From the IMG/VR virus record IMGVR_UViG_3300044695_002323, positions 1 to 29,584 of that record: DNA of 29,584 nucleotides; one strand, written 5' to 3'. The notes under the pieces are model-generated. The model had not been told where the DNA came from, made no database searches, and worked only from the letters and a program-made list of their open reading frames with translations. This document shows positions 15,981 to 22,924 of the stretch, piece by piece (within the stretch, counting starts at the first letter, position 1; every line of letters begins with the position of its first letter). Both the position numbers and the translations under genes were made by a program. The DNA comes from a virus.

Positions 15981-16287
15981 TGCCATCCTCTTTCGTCTTG
16001 ATGATCACAAGCGGCTCGGTAGTCTTGAGCGTGGTCTCATTGGTCTGCTTCGGCTTGCCGTAGGCTCGGTCGAGCAACAACTCGGCGGCGCGGGTATCGC
16101 CCTTCTTAGCCTTTGCATGCAATGCGTTGAGTATCTCTTCAGCGGCTGTCAGCCCATCCTTGCCTTCCTTGCCGAGCACGTTAGCCAAAAGCACATGAAG
16201 CTCGGGTAGCTTTGGCGGTCGGCCGCTGGGGTTGCCGCTTTCGCCCTTCTTGAACTTGGTGTGCTCTGGTGGTATTCCCTTTGGCAT
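15973..16287 (-). CDS. DUF5681-type protein, candidate terminase small subunit
   Basis: A 104-residue protein with the N-terminal signature KFKKGESGNPSGRPPK at about 11-26, the hallmark of the DUF5681 family often found next to phage terminases. It is followed by a helical region (LTAAEEILNALHAKAKKGD) and a basic C-terminus. Position two genes before terL supports a DNA-binding small terminase role, which selects the packaging site. That role is inferred from position; the family itself is uncharacterised. The start MPKGIPPEHTKF is the first ATG and has an A-rich upstream sequence. Confidence 0.75.
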   Translation of the reverse strand: MPKGIPPEHTKFKKGESGNPSGRPPKLPELHVLLANVLGKEGKDGLTAAEEILNALHAKAKKGDTRAAELLLDRAYGKPKQTNETTLKTTEPLVIIKTKEDGNA

Positions 16288-16307
16288 TTTCCCTGTTTTA
16301 TCCCTGT

Positions 16308-16448
16308 TTACCTTCTGCGTCTTGCGCGGTACTTCTCAGCCTCTGCCAGTGCGATTGCCTGCGCTTGCTGAGGTGGATATCCCTCGCCAATTAGCTTGCG
16401 GATATTCATCGAAATGACCTCTTGACTGTCTCCTTGAAATAGTGGCAT
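16308..16448 (-). CDS. 46-residue basic-tailed small phage protein
   Basis: ATG 16448 follows the preceding gene's stop by one base and TAA is at 16310-16308. The product starts MPLFQGDSQEVISMNIRKLI, contains GYPPQQAQAIALAEAEKY and ends with RARRRR. The pattern NIRKLI-EG-P-QQA-AIAL-A is a recurring short phage motif of unknown function, often near terminase genes; the basic tail suggests nucleic-acid binding. Confidence 0.7.
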   Translation of the reverse strand: MPLFQGDSQEVISMNIRKLIGEGYPPQQAQAIALAEAEKYRARRRR

Positions 16449-16449
16449 G

Positions 16450-16821
16450 CTATGCTGTGATTAATTCGGTAAAGATACGGCTTTCGTGCTGTGCATTAAG
16501 GCTGTGCCCATTGGTAACGATTTGATTGTATTGCCGTGGGTAGATAACAAGGTTGTGTAGTTTGCCCGATGCGAATACCTTGCATGTGTAGGCATTGTTC
16601 TTATCGCGGTCTTCGGTTGGCAATATAACCCCGAACTTATACTCAGGTTCATCGGTTGGGAGTATCAGCTTATTGACTTCTGCAAAGCCTTTCAAATCCT
16701 TTTCAGTAAATGCCACGGCTATATCGTACTCCAATCCGGGATGCGTAAGGTAGCCGAAATAATGCGGCTTTCCGTTCACCTCTGAATCTATCAATACTCC
16801 GGCTCTTAATCTTCTTGTCAT
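16450..16821 (-). CDS. Unknown protein, 123 residues
   Basis: Starts MTRRLRAGVLIDSEVNGKPH and overlaps the upstream gene's stop by four bases (ATGA). It is globular with mixed alpha and beta character (FGYLTHPGLEYDIAVAFTEK) and no membrane segment or catalytic motif. It sits in the small-gene block between the replication genes and the terminase. Confidence 0.65.
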   Translation of the reverse strand: MTRRLRAGVLIDSEVNGKPHYFGYLTHPGLEYDIAVAFTEKDLKGFAEVNKLILPTDEPEYKFGVILPTEDRDKNNAYTCKVFASGKLHNLVIYPRQYNQIVTNGHSLNAQHESRIFTELITA

Positions 16822-17201
16822 AGGTTGTATGTATCAATTCGTTTCTTAACCATCTCGATGAATCGCTCCATCATTGCCGCGTAGAAGCTGTTAAAGTCCT
16901 TATGCCCTTCGGGTGCGTGTTCAAAGAGCACGTAGAGCGTTGATCGTAACCGCTGGCTCGGTGTCTTACTTCCAAGCTCGGCGGCATCGAGCTTTAGGTT
17001 GTTGAGTAGCTGTTCATCGTTGTAGTTGAACTGCTCGCCTTTGAATGCCATTACACCCACGCCACCCATCCATTGGTTGAACAGTGAGCTCGTTTGCTCG
17101 GGTGAAAGCTCCTGCGTTCCGATTGTAACCTTGATGGTTTTATCGCGGCGCGTTGCTACCGATTCAATCGCACATGGTATGGTTAAGAGCTTAGCATCCA
17201 T
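16818..17201 (-). CDS. Unknown protein, 127 residues
   Basis: Starts MDAKLLTIPCAIESVATRRD. The N-terminal third looks beta-rich (KTIKVTIGTQELSPEQ) and the rest helical. It overlaps the upstream regulator gene by 11 bases and the next gene by four. No family recognised. Its position between the regulator and terminase region would allow a role in the switch to late expression, but nothing in the sequence shows that. Confidence 0.65.
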   Translation of the reverse strand: MDAKLLTIPCAIESVATRRDKTIKVTIGTQELSPEQTSSLFNQWMGGVGVMAFKGEQFNYNDEQLLNNLKLDAAELGSKTPSQRLRSTLYVLFEHAPEGHKDFNSFYAAMMERFIEMVKKRIDTYNL

Positions 17202-17406
17202 ATTCAGGAATATTGCGCTTAGGTTCGTGCTTTGGGTTTGTCTTTAAGCCATCCATGTAATCGTACACCATACGGCGAATCGTTGACTTATGCGATTCGG
17301 GAACGCGGAAGGTAATGTTAACCGTTGGCTCGCCATATAGCGGCTTCGCTCCAGCGCCCTCGCGGTAGCCCCCTCGCCCTGTCTTTATGTTTTCACTTGA
17401 CTCCAT
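17191..17406 (-). CDS. Small DNA-binding-like protein (candidate regulator)
   Basis: The longer open frame reaches 17607, but the start chosen is ATG 17406, which is 22 bases after a TATCTTTG box; this gives 71 residues starting MESSENIKTGRGGYREGAGA. GRGGYREGAGAKP followed by a beta strand and helix (TVNITFRVPESHKSTIRRMV) is a pattern recurring in phage-encoded ribbon-helix-helix-like proteins of Bacteroidota. A transcriptional role is inferred. The upstream part of the open frame continues without stops from a slippery site in the 78-residue gene, so a frameshifted fusion is possible. Confidence 0.65.
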   Translation of the reverse strand: MESSENIKTGRGGYREGAGAKPLYGEPTVNITFRVPESHKSTIRRMVYDYMDGLKTNPKHEPKRNIPEYGC

Positions 17407-17428
17407 TGAATTAAGAATTACATGCATG

Positions 17429-17436
17429 CAAAGATA
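17429..17436 (-). promoter_or_regulatory. Promoter-like box before the candidate regulator
   Basis: TATCTTTG at 17436-17429 on the minus strand matches TAnnTTTG and is 22 bases from the start codon at 17406. No TTG is seen in the -33 window, so it is weaker than the others. Confidence 0.5.
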
Positions 17437-17441
17437 AGTAT

Positions 17442-17678
17442 TTATTTGATTGTGTGATGCATTTCGATGCCGTTTTTTTTCAAAAGCATCAGCCATCCAT
17501 AGCAGCGTTTTAGGTATGCCTTGCGCACGAATGAGCCATTCGGTGAGTGTTTCAAGTGCGCTGCGTAGCTTCGATGCGTTCGCGTGGTGCTGTGGTATGT
17601 TACGCATCCATCGGTTATCGTTGCCTCATTCGGTTCGTAGTTATTCATGCGCTCGATTAGTTGCTCTTCGATTGTCAT
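17442..17678 (-). CDS. Small unknown protein with in-frame A AAA AAC heptamer
   Basis: Starts MTIEEQLIERMNNYEPNEAT, overlaps the helicase stop as TAATG, 78 residues. The C-terminal part is basic (VRKAYLKRCYGW). Codons 67-69 read AAA AAA AAC, the heptamer A AAA AAC at 17478-17472 being among the most slippery known in bacteria. A -1 shift there would join it to the following regulator frame, giving about 161 residues. Function unknown. Confidence 0.65.
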   Translation of the reverse strand: MTIEEQLIERMNNYEPNEATITDGCVTYHSTTRTHRSYAAHLKHSPNGSFVRKAYLKRCYGWLMLLKKNGIEMHHTIK

Positions 17679-19084
17679 TAGAAAGGACTTATATCAAAAC
17701 TTTCATTAGGCTGCATTGCTTTCGGCTCGACCTCAATTGGAAGGTAGGTGCTGCCACCACTCGAGCCGGTATCGTGAAAGCTCGTAAGCGTGCTGTTATG
17801 CTTAAAGCGTACCTCACCCGTTGAACCTTGCCGATGCTTCTCGAATAGATAAAACACATCGGAGCTATAAGGGTTGCCAGCTTCATCGTTTAATCCGTAG
17901 TATTCAGGTCGATAGACGAACATAACCGTGTCGGCATCCTGTTCGATGCTTCCAGATTCGCGAAGGTCTGAGAGTATCGGTCGCTTATCGGCACGTTGCT
18001 CGACTTGTCTGCTTAACTGGGCAAGTGCGATAATCGGTATATTAAGTTCCTTTTGCGCGGCTTTCAACGTGCGGCTTATCTCTGCAACCTCAGCCTCTCG
18101 ATTACCGCCTCTGAAGCCCTCTATCGTCATAAGCTGAAGATAGTCAATGATTGCCCATTTGCAATTGTTCTTACGTGACTCCCGCCGCATTATGCGTATT
18201 GCCTCATGCACACCGCATCGCGGCTTATCGTAAATTGTGATGGGTAGCTTCTCAACTAATCCGATCGTGGTTTCGAATGCGTGTAGTTCGGGCTGTGATA
18301 GGTTCCCATCGCGCAGGCGTGCGCTATTAATCGAATCGTTTGCATGCTGAAGTATGAGCCGCTGGCAGAGCTGGCTTTGATTCATCTCGAGGTTGAAGTA
18401 TATGCCCGCCTCGTTGAACTGGCAGGCGTGGTACAATGCGAGGGCAGTCTTACCCATTGATGGTCTGCCTGCTAAGATTATAAGCTCGGGATGAAAGCCT
18501 CCGGTGAATCGGTTAAGTGCTGCGATGCCGGTATTCAATCCGCTTGTCTTACCGCTTTGGTGCAATGCGGCGCGGCGGTAGTATGCTTGCCGCTCTTCGT
18601 GGGTGAGCTGAAGTGTTGTAATGATGTTATCGGTAGGGCTGCCATTCTCGATTAGGGTATTGAGGCGCTTAATGATGTTTACGGCTGTTTCACCGCCGCT
18701 CTTTAGCTTACCTAATCCGAGTGCCTCTTCGGTTAGGATGTGGTTTATATTGCGCTTGATGTGTTCATCTTTGAGAATACTGATGTACTCATTGATCGGC
18801 TCTGAGTAACTAAGCTCATTGCCCCACTGGGTAACGCTAGCAATCTCATTAGCCGTGAGTGTTTTTTCGGTCAATGCGTATTTACCGAAGGTAACGAATG
18901 TCGGCTGCTTGCCGTCCTTCATTATCGCGTTTATGACCTTAAAGGCTTTGAGGGCTGTATCGTCTGAGAAGTGTTCATCGATAAGCTGCGGCGCGATTTC
19001 CTTATAGTTCTCATCGCCGTTAAGGCAAAGAAACATTAAAGCCTGTTCGATTTTAGGCACGTAGTGATTTGGTATTGATTTCAT
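17678..19084 (-). CDS. dnaB: DnaB-family replicative helicase
   Basis: A 468-residue hexameric helicase that unwinds DNA at the phage fork. The RecA-like C-terminal half has Walker A GRPSMGKT at 206-213, a FNLEMNQSQLCQRL segment, a Walker B region AIIDYLQL near 312-319 and the IIALAQLSRQVEQR and DLRESGSIEQDAD motifs characteristic of DnaB. The N-terminal domain (about 1-110) is typical in form but divergent. It lies just after the initiator-like gene with a gap of 18 bases, the usual initiator-helicase pair of phage replication modules. The start MKSIPNHYVPKIEQALMF matches the beginning of the family's N-terminal domain. Confidence 0.92.
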   Translation of the reverse strand: MKSIPNHYVPKIEQALMFLCLNGDENYKEIAPQLIDEHFSDDTALKAFKVINAIMKDGKQPTFVTFGKYALTEKTLTANEIASVTQWGNELSYSEPINEYISILKDEHIKRNINHILTEEALGLGKLKSGGETAVNIIKRLNTLIENGSPTDNIITTLQLTHEERQAYYRRAALHQSGKTSGLNTGIAALNRFTGGFHPELIILAGRPSMGKTALALYHACQFNEAGIYFNLEMNQSQLCQRLILQHANDSINSARLRDGNLSQPELHAFETTIGLVEKLPITIYDKPRCGVHEAIRIMRRESRKNNCKWAIIDYLQLMTIEGFRGGNREAEVAEISRTLKAAQKELNIPIIALAQLSRQVEQRADKRPILSDLRESGSIEQDADTVMFVYRPEYYGLNDEAGNPYSSDVFYLFEKHRQGSTGEVRFKHNSTLTSFHDTGSSGGSTYLPIEVEPKAMQPNESFDISPF

Positions 19085-19102
19085 GAGTTAAAGTTATTTT
19101 AA

Positions 19103-19681
19103 TTATTCCATCTTAACGCCCATCGAGGCGCGTGTCTTTGTTGGTGCTGCGTTTGCTGGCTGTTTATCCTTATCGCGTTTATTCCAAGTAACCAACCTGC
19201 GCCCAGTATCCCAAGCATCCTGAGAGGTTAAGCGTATCCTACCATTCGCAAGCGGCTCAGTCCAATAGTTAAAGAAAGCATTTAGGAGTTCCTTAGGATA
19301 TCTATCCTTGTATGCCGTCATTGATTGAATCAAATCTTGCTCGCTCCACCTCTTAAAGCTATCTTTATTTTTATCCTTATCCTTATCCTTATCCTTATAG
19401 GCTTCCGTTTCGCTTTCAATTCGCTTCGGTTTCGCTTCCGATTCGCTTCCTATTCGCTTCGATTTCGGTTTGCTTCCGTTTATGTAGTTAGTGTTGCCCT
19501 TTGTTAACACAGGCTCAAAAGCAATGAATAATGCCTTCGCGAGTCCGGTTAATTCAGACTGTTTGAAATCGAGCGAATAAAGAAAAATTGCATCGTATAA
19601 CTCAAGCCTTGCGGCTTCAGGTAGCTCTTGCATTGCCTCATACATTGATCGGTAAAATATGCAAGTATCTCGCTTATCCAT
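19103..19681 (-). CDS. Replication initiator-like protein (DUF6291 type)
   Basis: A 192-residue protein starting MDKRDTCIFYRSMYEAMQEL; this conserved beginning supports the start. Residues 1-75 resemble the N-terminal domain of small phage replication proteins (from memory DUF6291). Residues 70-110 are charged linker containing 11-residue repeats (KRIGSESEAKP, KRIESETEAYK) and an alternating KD run, and the C-terminal part (LIQSMTAYKDRYPKELLNAF) is a helical domain with conserved W and R. It lies upstream of the DnaB gene. The role of loading helicase at the origin is inferred from this pairing and the iterons inside the gene. It is preceded by a structured RNA with a terminator ending three bases before the ATG. 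Confidence 0.75.
   Translation of the reverse strand: MDKRDTCIFYRSMYEAMQELPEAARLELYDAIFLYSLDFKQSELTGLAKALFIAFEPVLTKGNTNYINGSKPKSKRIGSESEAKPKRIESETEAYKDKDKDKDKNKDSFKRWSEQDLIQSMTAYKDRYPKELLNAFFNYWTEPLANGRIRLTSQDAWDTGRRLVTWNKRDKDKQPANAAPTKTRASMGVKME
19363..19398. repeat. AT-rich hexamer repeat beside the iterons
   Basis: Plus-strand 19373-19396 is four perfect copies of ATCCTT, preceded by ATCTTTATTTTT-like sequence. It encodes the alternating KD run. Next to the iterons it resembles the easily melted region of a phage origin. Confidence 0.6.
19408..19462. repeat. Five tandem 11-bp iterons, candidate replication origin
   Basis: Plus-strand units: TTTCGCTTTCA (19408), ATTCGCTTCGG (19419), TTTCGCTTCCG (19430), ATTCGCTTCCT (19441), ATTCGCTTCGA (19452), consensus WTTCGCTTYNN with exact 11-base phasing. 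Degenerate partial copies lie on both sides. Because 11 is not a multiple of three, the units are read in all three codon phases, which points to selection on the DNA. Iterons inside an initiator gene next to an AT-rich tract copy the layout of the lambda origin in gene O. Confidence 0.75.
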
Positions 19682-19684
19682 TGT

Positions 19685-19758
19685 AAAAAAAATGCCCTTT
19701 GGCGGCTGCGGTCAGAGCGGCTCGGTTGTTACACTTCGCCTCGCAGCCATCAAAGGGC
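19685..19758 (-). terminator. Strong terminator-like hairpin ending before the initiator start
   Basis: Arms at 19758-19742 and 19710-19694 on the minus strand pair over 17 positions (15 Watson-Crick, one G-U, one A-C mismatch), enclosing a 31-base loop. Eight T (19692-19685) follow after one A. The U run ends three bases before ATG 19681, so transcription of the initiator gene must read through it. The long loop is unusual for a simple terminator. Confidence 0.65.
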
Positions 19759-19798
19759 TTCAAGATTTTTGAAACTACATTCAGGCTCTGACCTCCGA
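19685..19798 (-). ncRNA. Candidate structured small RNA with pseudoknot topology
   Basis: Predicted transcript from just after the TATATTTG box to the U8 run, about 115 nt. Two long helices are seen: A at 19793-19785 (GGTCAGAGC on minus) with A' at 19718-19710 (GCTCTGACC), nine perfect pairs, and B at 19758-19742 with B' at 19710-19694. The order A, B, A', B' is a pseudoknot; A' and B' share one base, allowing end-to-end stacking. The connecting segments, 26 and 23 bases, are long enough. It has a promoter, a terminator and no open frame of note. It may act freely or as the initiator leader. No known RNA family is recognised. Confidence 0.6.
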
Positions 19799-19803
19799 AT
19801 GCT

Positions 19804-19811
19804 CAAATATA
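19804..19811 (-). promoter_or_regulatory. Promoter for the structured RNA
   Basis: TATATTTG on the minus strand (19811-19804) matches TAnnTTTG exactly. It lies between the lipoprotein stop and helix A, placing the start of transcription a few bases before the helix. No TTG lies in the preferred upstream window, so the -33 element is weak. Confidence 0.5.
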
Positions 19812-19820
19812 CAAAATAAA

Positions 19821-20078
19821 TCAATACTCCTTGCAGAATACGCGGGTATCGGTTGTGTACTTTTTGCCGTTAACGATTACAGTTGTGCTGGTTGTCATCT
19901 GCTTAACGTATTGCTTATTCTCGCGCCGAGTCATGCCGCATTGTTCAATGATAACCGGCGGCTGTGATTGCATCTGCCCGTATTGGTTAGTGCTGCTCTG
20001 CATTATTCGACATTCAAAGCATCGCTCGCAGCTGGTGAATAACATCGCAGCGGCTAATATTGTGTAAATTGTTTTCAT
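19821..20078 (-). CDS. Small predicted lipoprotein
   Basis: An 85-residue protein starting MKTIYTILAAAMLFTSC. A basic N-terminus, hydrophobic core and LFTSC lipobox with Cys17 form a type II signal peptide. The mature part starts CERCFEC and has more cysteines, a glutamine-rich stretch and a beta-rich end (TVIVNGKKYTTDTRV). It should be lipid-anchored on the cell envelope. Phage lipoproteins such as those of T5 (Llp) can block the receptor and stop superinfection; a like role is inference. It lies between the helicase-methyltransferase gene and the structured RNA. Confidence 0.75.
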   Translation of the reverse strand: MKTIYTILAAAMLFTSCERCFECRIMQSSTNQYGQMQSQPPVIIEQCGMTRRENKQYVKQMTTSTTVIVNGKKYTTDTRVFCKEY

Positions 20079-20097
20079 GGTTTTATTTGTTTTATTA

Positions 20098-22287
20098 TTA
20101 AAATAGACTATATTGAGATTTGGAGCCTAAAGCTATTTTTACATTTGCTTTTGCTAGATCATAGTAACTTTCTTTAAGCTCAAACCCTACTGCCTTTCTA
20201 TCCATTTTTACTGCTTGATAAACTTCGCTACCTATGCCCATAAACGGAGTAAATACAATATCATTTTTATTTGAATAAAGCAAAATCAATCTTTCAATTG
20301 TATCAAGTTGTAGAGGGCATATATGTTTTTCATCATTCTCTTCTCTTCCATTTCTAAATCCTTGCAAAGTATTTCCATAATCTATATCCATCCATACTGG
20401 CGATGCTATCTTTTGCCATAAATCTACACTCATATCAGTATTTTTTACAGGATTAGTTCTCTCGCCATCTTTTCTAAAAATCATTACATAATCAGGTATG
20501 CCAACTCGACTCATTGTACTGTCTTTTTTAACTTGTTTATGAAGTAATCCCAGTGCCTTAGTTCTTTGCATTTCAATTACAGGGTCTTTCCATATTGTAA
20601 CTCTACTAGCATAAATAAACCCAGCATCTTCAAATGCCTTTAGAATCATTCCGCTAAAATCTCGAAGTCCTATAAATCCTTCTTTGCCTTTCTGTATCGG
20701 CAAATCCATGCAATGAATTGCTACATTTCTTCCTTGCATCATTATTCGATATAATTCTTTTATCAGAAAACTAAACTGAGTTAAAAACTCTTTATAATCT
20801 TTTGAATTTCCCATATCCTCTAAATGGCTAGAATATGTGTAAAGCTCTGCGAATGGCGGAGAAAATACAGAAAGTCCAACGCTCTCGCTTTCTACTTCAG
20901 TAATCAACTGAATGCAATCGCCTCGCTTTATATGATACCATTCATTTTTTTCTTCTGTTATATTAAAATTTGCAGTAGTCATTTTTTTACCTTGTAGATT
21001 AGCATTTATAGCTTGGCTCATTTCGTCTTGCATGATTTCAAATTGTTTTTGTTTTTGATTGATTGCTTCGTTTACATTGCTCATGGTGTCAGTTGTTATT
21101 AGATAAATGTTCACTTCGTTCTTTTGACCAAATCGATAGCTTCTTCGTATTGCCTGATACAATCCCTCAAATGAAAAATCTAAACTTGCAAATATCTGAT
21201 TTCTGCAATTTTGATAATTCATCCCGAAGCTTGCTATTTTTGTCTTTGTAATAAGTATTCTAAATTCATTATTTGCAAATCCGAGCAAAGTTTTCTCTTT
21301 CCATTCATTTGAATCGCTTCCTTTTACTTCTTTTGCTTCAGGAATTAGTTTTTTTAACATTTCCCCTTCCTCATTCTGTTTAATCCAAATAATAAAATTT
21401 TCATCGGGCTTTGAATTTATTATTTTAACAACCTCATCAAGGCGCTCAAACTTTGTTAATCTTAATTCTTGATTAAAATTAGTTGCAGATATTATAGCGT
21501 CATTGAATAGGCTGCCATTATCTCTTTTGGGTGTTATAATTTGCTTTTCAAGTAAATTTAGCTTAGGTAAATTATATCCATCCATTTGAAATCCGATATC
21601 ATGCGGCTTATTAAGCATAATTGCCCAACTACCTATAAATTGATAAAATAGCTTTATAGCGTGTCCTTTTAATCGCCATTTTGCTGTTTCGCCTCCATCA
21701 TGAACAAAATACATTGCAAGCATTTCATTTCGGCTCATAACATCTAAAAATTCAGAATGATTACCAAGCTCCATCGGGTCGTTTGGTGATGGGGTAGCAG
21801 TGCATGCAAGCTTATAAGGTGTTTTAGAAAATAAATCTAAAATCAGCTTTTTGGTTGCGCCCTCAAAATTTTTTAATATAGAACTTTCATCTAAAACAAC
21901 TCCACTAAATATAGAACAATCAATATTTTCAAGTTGCTCATAATTTGTAATTTGAATTGGATAATTACTGCCATCATATTTAATTGCATTTATATTAAAT
22001 TTTGCAGCCTCCTTTATAGTTTGTCCGGCAACTGCTAAAGGAGCAAGAATCAATACTGGCTTATCAGTTTTTTTATTTACTTGATTTGCCCATTCTAATT
22101 GCATTAATGTTTTACCTAATCCGCAATCAGCAAAAATCGCATACTTTCCAGCATTTAACGCTCTTTTAACTATGAACTTTTGGAAATCAAACATTTGATT
22201 GTTTAATTCGGTTTCTAGAATATCAAAACCGCTTTTTGTGTGTGTCTTTTGTTTCTGCTCTAGAAACTTTAAATAGTCTGTTTTCAT
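20098..22287 (-). CDS. SF2 helicase fused to beta-type DNA methyltransferase
   Basis: A 729-residue fusion. Residues about 30-400 form an SNF2-like helicase: Walker A DCGLGKT (54-60), LDES (132-135) in place of DEAH, TATP (163-166) and QAIRRSYRFGQ (378-388) as motif VI. Residues about 445-729 form a methyltransferase with motif IV SPPF (476-479) before the SAM-binding FMGIGS (682-687), the beta order. SPPF occurs in N4-cytosine enzymes such as PvuII; adenine is not excluded. No nuclease domain is seen. Its DNA is strikingly AT-rich (one sampled line is 18 G+C in 60) against neighbours near half, so recent transfer is likely. Protection from restriction, as with P1 DarB, is a possible role. 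Confidence 0.85.
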   Translation of the reverse strand: MKTDYLKFLEQKQKTHTKSGFDILETELNNQMFDFQKFIVKRALNAGKYAIFADCGLGKTLMQLEWANQVNKKTDKPVLILAPLAVAGQTIKEAAKFNINAIKYDGSNYPIQITNYEQLENIDCSIFSGVVLDESSILKNFEGATKKLILDLFSKTPYKLACTATPSPNDPMELGNHSEFLDVMSRNEMLAMYFVHDGGETAKWRLKGHAIKLFYQFIGSWAIMLNKPHDIGFQMDGYNLPKLNLLEKQIITPKRDNGSLFNDAIISATNFNQELRLTKFERLDEVVKIINSKPDENFIIWIKQNEEGEMLKKLIPEAKEVKGSDSNEWKEKTLLGFANNEFRILITKTKIASFGMNYQNCRNQIFASLDFSFEGLYQAIRRSYRFGQKNEVNIYLITTDTMSNVNEAINQKQKQFEIMQDEMSQAINANLQGKKMTTANFNITEEKNEWYHIKRGDCIQLITEVESESVGLSVFSPPFAELYTYSSHLEDMGNSKDYKEFLTQFSFLIKELYRIMMQGRNVAIHCMDLPIQKGKEGFIGLRDFSGMILKAFEDAGFIYASRVTIWKDPVIEMQRTKALGLLHKQVKKDSTMSRVGIPDYVMIFRKDGERTNPVKNTDMSVDLWQKIASPVWMDIDYGNTLQGFRNGREENDEKHICPLQLDTIERLILLYSNKNDIVFTPFMGIGSEVYQAVKMDRKAVGFELKESYYDLAKANVKIALGSKSQYSLF

Positions 22288-22307
22288 GTGTTTTTGTGTT
22301 TAGTTGT

Positions 22308-22691
22308 TTATCGTAAGTACTCTTCAATTATTTCAATGCATTCCATTAACCCAATGCCGAACACGGCCTTATAGCCTACCATGTTGAGGTGTTTCAGCAT
22401 TGCATGTTGCTCTTCGAGGTGCTGATCAGCGTATAGCGTACCATCTTTTCGTTGCGTTCGTTCGCCGTCCTTTTTGATTTCGATGTATAGCCCTGCATAA
22501 CCGTTCGATGGCTGGCAGATGAATAGGTCAGGGTAGCCGCGATGGGGGTTGAGCCCCTTGTGCGATTTAGCTTGCCCGATGCTCATCTTAACTCCAGCGC
22601 TGAAGTCGAAGCGCCATAATACTCTCGGGTGCTTTAGCTTCATAAACTTCGCGATTGCAAAGTATATATCTGATTCTTTAGCCTTTCTCAT
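22308..22691 (-). CDS. VRR-NUC-type nuclease
   Basis: A 127-residue protein of the small, single-domain PD-(D/E)xK nuclease class. GYPDLFI at 52-58 and YIEIKKDG at 69-76 give the catalytic D55, E71 and K73, with Q95 in a following helix, as in VRR-NUC proteins; these often cut branched or structured DNA. An N-terminal basic segment (MKLKHPRVLWRFDFSAG) precedes the core. It sits between the exonuclease genes and the helicase-methyltransferase gene, pointing to recombination or replication-intermediate processing. It overlaps the preceding gene by four bases. Confidence 0.8.
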   Translation of the reverse strand: MRKAKESDIYFAIAKFMKLKHPRVLWRFDFSAGVKMSIGQAKSHKGLNPHRGYPDLFICQPSNGYAGLYIEIKKDGERTQRKDGTLYADQHLEEQHAMLKHLNMVGYKAVFGIGLMECIEIIEEYLR

Positions 22692-22924
22692 CGCGAATAA
22701 ACTTTATCAATCATTCGTACCAGCTCGACCTTGTTAAGCCGTTCAGCATCATCGTAGAGGTCAATAACGATGCAGCGATTGTTCTCATAATCGTTGTAGA
22801 ACTTCCGGTATTTATAGTTCGATTCATAATAATCGAAACCGCAAGCCATGAGATACGATGCCACATTCTTATAGTTGTGATCGATGAACTCGCTCAGGTT
22901 GCCTAAGTCGGGTGTCGCGCTCAT
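22688..22924 (-). CDS. Small unknown protein, 78 residues
   Basis: Starts MSATPDLGNLSEFIDHNYKN and is rich in tyrosine, asparagine and aspartate (ESNYKYRKFYNDYENN). It overlaps the exonuclease gene and the nuclease gene by four bases each, so all three are probably translated together. No family recognised. Confidence 0.65.
   Translation of the reverse strand: MSATPDLGNLSEFIDHNYKNVASYLMACGFDYYESNYKYRKFYNDYENNRCIVIDLYDDAERLNKVELVRMIDKVYSR

Noticed and set aside
19408-19462. Tandem repeats as a CRISPR array
   Set aside because: Units are 11 bp with no spacers and lie within a coding sequence; iterons explain them better.
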